41,267 bases of DNA from CAZOKH01 sp964580315 (lineage in GTDB: Bacteria; Chloroflexota; Anaerolineae; Anaerolineales; Anaerolineaceae). Location of the stretch: assembly GCA_964580315.1 (NCBI GenBank), contig CAZOKH010000025.1:1-41267 (forward strand), written 5' to 3'. Shown in pieces: positions 38,519 through 41,267 of the stretch. Each line of letters starts with the position of its first letter. Position 1 is the stretch's first letter. The position numbers and the translations under genes were made by a program. The notes beneath the pieces were generated by a model. The model ran no database searches. It was not told the origin of the DNA and worked only from the letters and a program-made list of their open reading frames with translations.

Positions 38519-39169
38519 TCACGCATCCAGCACGATGATGCGGTTGCGCAGGGCATATTGCAGCAAGTCGCGCTGGCTGTGCAGCCCCAGCTTGTGCATC
38601 ATGCGGGCGCGGTGCACTTCCACCGTGCGCACACTGATGGTCAGCTTCTCGGCAATGCCCGAATTGGAAAGCCCGTCAGCCGCCAGGCACAGCACCTCAC
38701 GCTCGCGCGGGGTGAGCATGCTGCCTTCGTCATCTTCCTCACTGGCTTCGCGCAGGTAGGTCTGGATGGCTTTCTCATTCAGCGGGGGACACAGGTAATA
38801 ATTGCCGTTCAAAACTTCGCGCACTGCCGTCAGCATGATGGAAGGATCGCAGCCTTTGAGCACATACCCCATGGCGCCGGCTTTTAACGCTTCCACTACA
38901 TACGGTTCATCTGCATACATCGAAAGAATGATGACCCGCGTTTTTGGTGAACGTTGTTGAATCAAGCGGGTGATTTCCAGCCCGCTCAAGCCGGGCATGA
39001 TGATGTCCACCAGGGCCAGGTCGGGTTGCAAACGTTCAACAGCTTCCACAACGAGCACCCCGTCGCGCCCTTCGCCCACCACGCGCAAATCGGGTTCTCT
39101 TTCCAGGAAAGAACGCATTCCCTGGACCACAATCGGATGATCATCTGCAAGAAACAGTTTTACAGCCAC
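38519..39169 (-). CDS. NarL/FixJ-type response regulator
   Basis: A 216-residue two-domain regulator. The receiver has the acidic pair Asp9-Asp10, phospho-acceptor Asp55 (LVDIIMPG) and Lys near 104 (YVLKG). The C-terminal LuxR-type helix-turn-helix (about 150-212) shows LTPREREVLCLAADGLSN and ISVRTVEVHRARMMHKL. The start is GTG, preceded by AAGGTGA. It lies 187 bp downstream of the histidine kinase on the same strand and is surely its partner. A TATAAT on the minus strand (39296-39291) may give it a separate promoter with a leader of about 115 nt. Confidence 0.9.
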   Translation of the reverse strand: MAVKLFLADDHPIVVQGMRSFLEREPDLRVVGEGRDGVLVVEAVERLQPDLALVDIIMPGLSGLEITRLIQQRSPKTRVIILSMYADEPYVVEALKAGAMGYVLKGCDPSIMLTAVREVLNGNYYLCPPLNEKAIQTYLREASEEDDEGSMLTPREREVLCLAADGLSNSGIAEKLTISVRTVEVHRARMMHKLGLHSQRDLLQYALRNRIIVLDA

Positions 39170-39356
39170 AACTCACCTTGAACAAAATACATGATTGTAG
39201 AGCCGCCAGGCAATGGCAAACTCCTCCCCTAGTCAGGTGCAAGAACGGTGCCACACCTATTCAATTTTAAACTTACGGGATCGTATTTTAATTATACACA
39301 AATACTTAAAAATTATTTTCTAACACAGGGTAATCGGCGGTAAGGTCCGGTGCAAA

Positions 39357-40910
39357 TCAGATCGGCAATTGAGCGTACACCCGGGTGCCCTTGCCCGGTG
39401 CACTTTGCAGCCAAAAACTGCCGCCCAGCAAAATGCAGCGTTCACGCATGCCTGTCAGTCCCATGGTCTTTCCCGCTTCCAGGGTGGTTTTTTCGTCAAA
39501 TCCCACGCCGCGGTCTTCCACCGAGATGATAATACTTCCATCGTCCACCACCACCCCCACAATCACTTCGCGCACGCCGGCATAGCGCGCCACGTTGGTC
39601 AATGCCTCTTGCACAATGCGGAACACAGCCGTTTCAATTTCCGATGAAAAGCGCCGATTCTTCAAGTTTTCATTGGTAAAACGCACTTTAATGCCGGTGG
39701 TGGTGGAATAGCGTTCAAAATGCCAGCTAAGCGTGGTAAATAATCCCATGTCATCCAGCATGGATGGGCGCAAATTGAGCGACATTTCGCGAACCTTTGT
39801 CACCAGTTGATCAGTGATCGCCTGAGCATCTTCCAATGCTTCCTCATCCCCTTCTGGCAAAACCCGCCGCACTGATTCCAGGCTGAACTTTAAACCGGTG
39901 AGCAATTGCCCCACTTCGTCGTGCAGCTCGCGCGCCAGGCTGCGGCGCTCAGACTCGCGAATTTCAACCAGGCGGCGCGACACCGACTGCAACTGCGTGT
40001 TGGCAGCTTTCACCTGCTCAAACAGGCGCACATTTTGCAGGGCAACGCCCAGTTCACTGGCAACTTCTGACGCGGCAATCAGGTAATCGTGGTTAAAGAA
40101 TTGGGCATTCGCAGCGCTGAGATTAAGCAAACCCACCAGTTTTCCACCTGCGCAAATCGGTTCACTCAGGTGAGAGCGCATGCCGTCAGCCGCCAGGGCG
40201 CGCAGCAGCATTGACCCATTGTTGGATTTGTATGTGTCAGTAACCAGCAAGCGCTTCATCTGGGTGATGGTCATTTTCAAAGCCGGATCTTTATACACAA
40301 AGCACTCTGCCGAGCGACCCGCAGACTGCGCCTCGCGGTGGGCATGAATCAGCGTGAATGAATGACTCTCTTCATCCAGCAGGGCAATACTGGCTTTCTG
40401 GTAAGGTATTAATTGCCGGATGCTTTCCAGGGCCACATACACCACGCTCTCGGGGGGCTGTGTTGGGACAATGGCATGATCAATTTCATTCAGCACTTTT
40501 AAACGACGCGCGTACCACTGCAGGGTATCTTCAGCCTGCCGACGGTCAGTGGTATCAATGCCAATCAAAATCAGCGAAAGCAATTCTCCCTGCGCCCCGC
40601 GCAGGCGCGAATAATTCCACGAAACGTTGCGGTAGATACCATTTTTGCAGCGAATGCTGCTTTCGCTCCCCTGTCTTGCGCCATTTTGCTGCGCCGCCTC
40701 TTGCAGGCAGCGTTTCACCATGTCCTGTTCATCTTCCGGGACAAACACGCGCAGGTAATTTTTTCCCAAAACTTCAGCGCGGCTGTACCCGGTGACCATT
40801 TCGGCGAAATCATTAAACGTGGTGATATTTGCCGCCAGATCCAGCGCCAGGATAATTGCTCCGGCTGATTGCACGATGCTTTCGCTGATTGGTGAGGTGG
40901 TTTTTTCCAT
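39357..40910 (-). CDS. PAS-GAF sensor histidine kinase (HisKA_3/NarX-type)
   Basis: A 517-residue soluble kinase. A PAS domain (about 10-125, ending in the PAC-like ILIGIDTTDRRQAE) is followed by a GAF domain (about 150-295), then HisKA_3 with His330 (ERRSLARELHDEVGQLLTGL) and a C-terminal HATPase (VEDRGVGFDE, GLTGMRERCILLGG). No transmembrane segments are seen, so it senses a cytoplasmic signal such as redox state, gas or a small molecule. It should phosphorylate the NarL-type regulator downstream. Targets are unknown. Confidence 0.9.
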   Translation of the reverse strand: MEKTTSPISESIVQSAGAIILALDLAANITTFNDFAEMVTGYSRAEVLGKNYLRVFVPEDEQDMVKRCLQEAAQQNGARQGSESSIRCKNGIYRNVSWNYSRLRGAQGELLSLILIGIDTTDRRQAEDTLQWYARRLKVLNEIDHAIVPTQPPESVVYVALESIRQLIPYQKASIALLDEESHSFTLIHAHREAQSAGRSAECFVYKDPALKMTITQMKRLLVTDTYKSNNGSMLLRALAADGMRSHLSEPICAGGKLVGLLNLSAANAQFFNHDYLIAASEVASELGVALQNVRLFEQVKAANTQLQSVSRRLVEIRESERRSLARELHDEVGQLLTGLKFSLESVRRVLPEGDEEALEDAQAITDQLVTKVREMSLNLRPSMLDDMGLFTTLSWHFERYSTTTGIKVRFTNENLKNRRFSSEIETAVFRIVQEALTNVARYAGVREVIVGVVVDDGSIIISVEDRGVGFDEKTTLEAGKTMGLTGMRERCILLGGSFWLQSAPGKGTRVYAQLPI

Positions 40911-40970
40911 GATGAAGATTTACCCCGTGCGTTGGAACGAAAATGATCTAAACGGAACTCAATGGCCCAT

Positions 40971-41267
40971 TCAACGGGAACGATGCGGCTGCCAGTCTTC
41001 CACCACGTAATCTTCCAGGGTATCTCCCGGTGGAAGTTTGGTTTCGAGAATGGCAAATCCGCGCACCGCCACACCCGCCGCCTGAACCGTCTCCGGTGTA
41101 CCGGATACCAGCGGATGCCACCATTTCAGCGGTTTTCCTTCAGCCAAAAGGCGATAGGCGCAGGTGGCCGGCATCCAGGGATAATCGAGCACGGTTTCCG
41201 GAGTCAGCACCAGGCAGGTGGGTTCCAACACCTGGCGCTGATCATACTGCGTGCAGCGGCAGGTTTG
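40971..41267 (-). CDS. YcgN/UPF0260-like metal-cluster protein, C-terminal part (5' end beyond the window)
   Basis: The frame is open to the right edge, so the N-terminus is missing; 98 residues are visible. The segment TCRCTQYDQRQ followed by CLVLTPE, WMPATCAYRLLAEG and WWHPLVSG matches the YcgN/YkgJ-type family with a Cys-rich Fe/Zn-binding site; Cys3, Cys5 and Cys18 of the visible part are probable ligands, and the first CxxxCxxCC group would lie outside the window. Function is unknown. It ends 60 bp before the histidine kinase start on the same strand. Confidence 0.85.
   Translation of the reverse strand, partial: QTCRCTQYDQRQVLEPTCLVLTPETVLDYPWMPATCAYRLLAEGKPLKWWHPLVSGTPETVQAAGVAVRGFAILETKLPPGDTLEDYVVEDWQPHRSR

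Noticed and set aside
1..41267. tRNA, rRNA and CRISPR arrays
   Set aside because: No T-loop motifs in a cloverleaf context, no rRNA stretches and no regularly spaced direct repeats were seen by eye on either strand. tRNAscan-SE and a CRISPR finder would settle this.

Overview
The window looks like a chromosomal stretch from a GC-rich, probably anaerobic bacterium of the Chloroflexota, most likely the Anaerolineae. This is an inference from gene content: secreted LGFP-like proteins, a PadR/DUF5320 pair beside ferredoxin-containing MinD-type ATPases, a pair of FmrO-type rRNA methyltransferases, tandem large GT-C-like membrane proteins and a compact SRP RNA. No rRNA, tRNA, CRISPR array or complete insertion sequence was seen. 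Several short stretches are clearly AT-richer than the rest: the EcoRII-like end at 1-684, the SMI1/KNR4 gene near 7 kb and the MazEF-like pair near 31.5 kb. They look acquired.

Layout. 1-684: C-terminal part of an EcoRII-type restriction enzyme. 0.8-4.8 kb (minus): C_GCAxxG_C_C protein, aldo/keto reductase, PilZ protein and a secreted PD40-repeat protein. 5.1-6.4 kb: dodecin (plus) and a full-length Ada protein (minus). 6.5-7.4 kb: a repeat-rich patch in which two copies of an 84-bp element flank an SMI1/KNR4 gene. 7.4-11.7 kb (minus): a five-gene sugar or sugar-acid operon (DUF4380/mutarotase-like, cupin-type phosphoglucose isomerase, D-2-hydroxyacid dehydrogenase, KDPG aldolase, shikimate-dehydrogenase-like protein) with a clear terminator. 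11.8-14.4 kb (plus): FmdB zinc ribbon, GT2 and an LGFP-like secreted protein with a leaderless-type promoter. 14.4-16.0 kb (minus): GAF-GAF-GGDEF protein.

16.0-20.3 kb (minus) is a tightly coupled RNA-modification operon: a divergent tRNA-guanine transglycosylase, two FmrO-family 16S rRNA methyltransferases and an RsmF/NOL1-type m5C methyltransferase. By family precedent the methyltransferases would act on neighbouring nucleotides of the ribosomal A site. 20.4-24.8 kb holds PadR and DUF5320 (minus), divergent from a plus-strand operon (NifX-like protein, two MinD-type ATPases with 2[4Fe-4S] insertions, MIP18, radical SAM). This is a candidate metallocluster assembly or redox system. These two operons and the sugar operon are the best places to look for undescribed biology.

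24.9-31.8 kb: ZIP transporter, an unusual extended nucleoside diphosphate kinase, two methyltransferases, an SRP RNA gene with its own promoter, rpoD, yceD, an RdgB-type NTP pyrophosphatase and a MazEF-like pair. 31.9-38.1 kb (minus): a cell-envelope glycosylation operon (polyprenyl-phosphate GT2, two tandem paralogous GT-C-like membrane proteins, GalE). 38.1-41.3 kb: a 5'-truncated mazF remnant, a NarL-type response regulator, a PAS/GAF histidine kinase and the start-less end of a YcgN/UPF0260 protein.

Many genes overlap by ATGA, which indicates translational coupling. Several start codons were revised from Shine-Dalgarno positions, including GTG and TTG starts.
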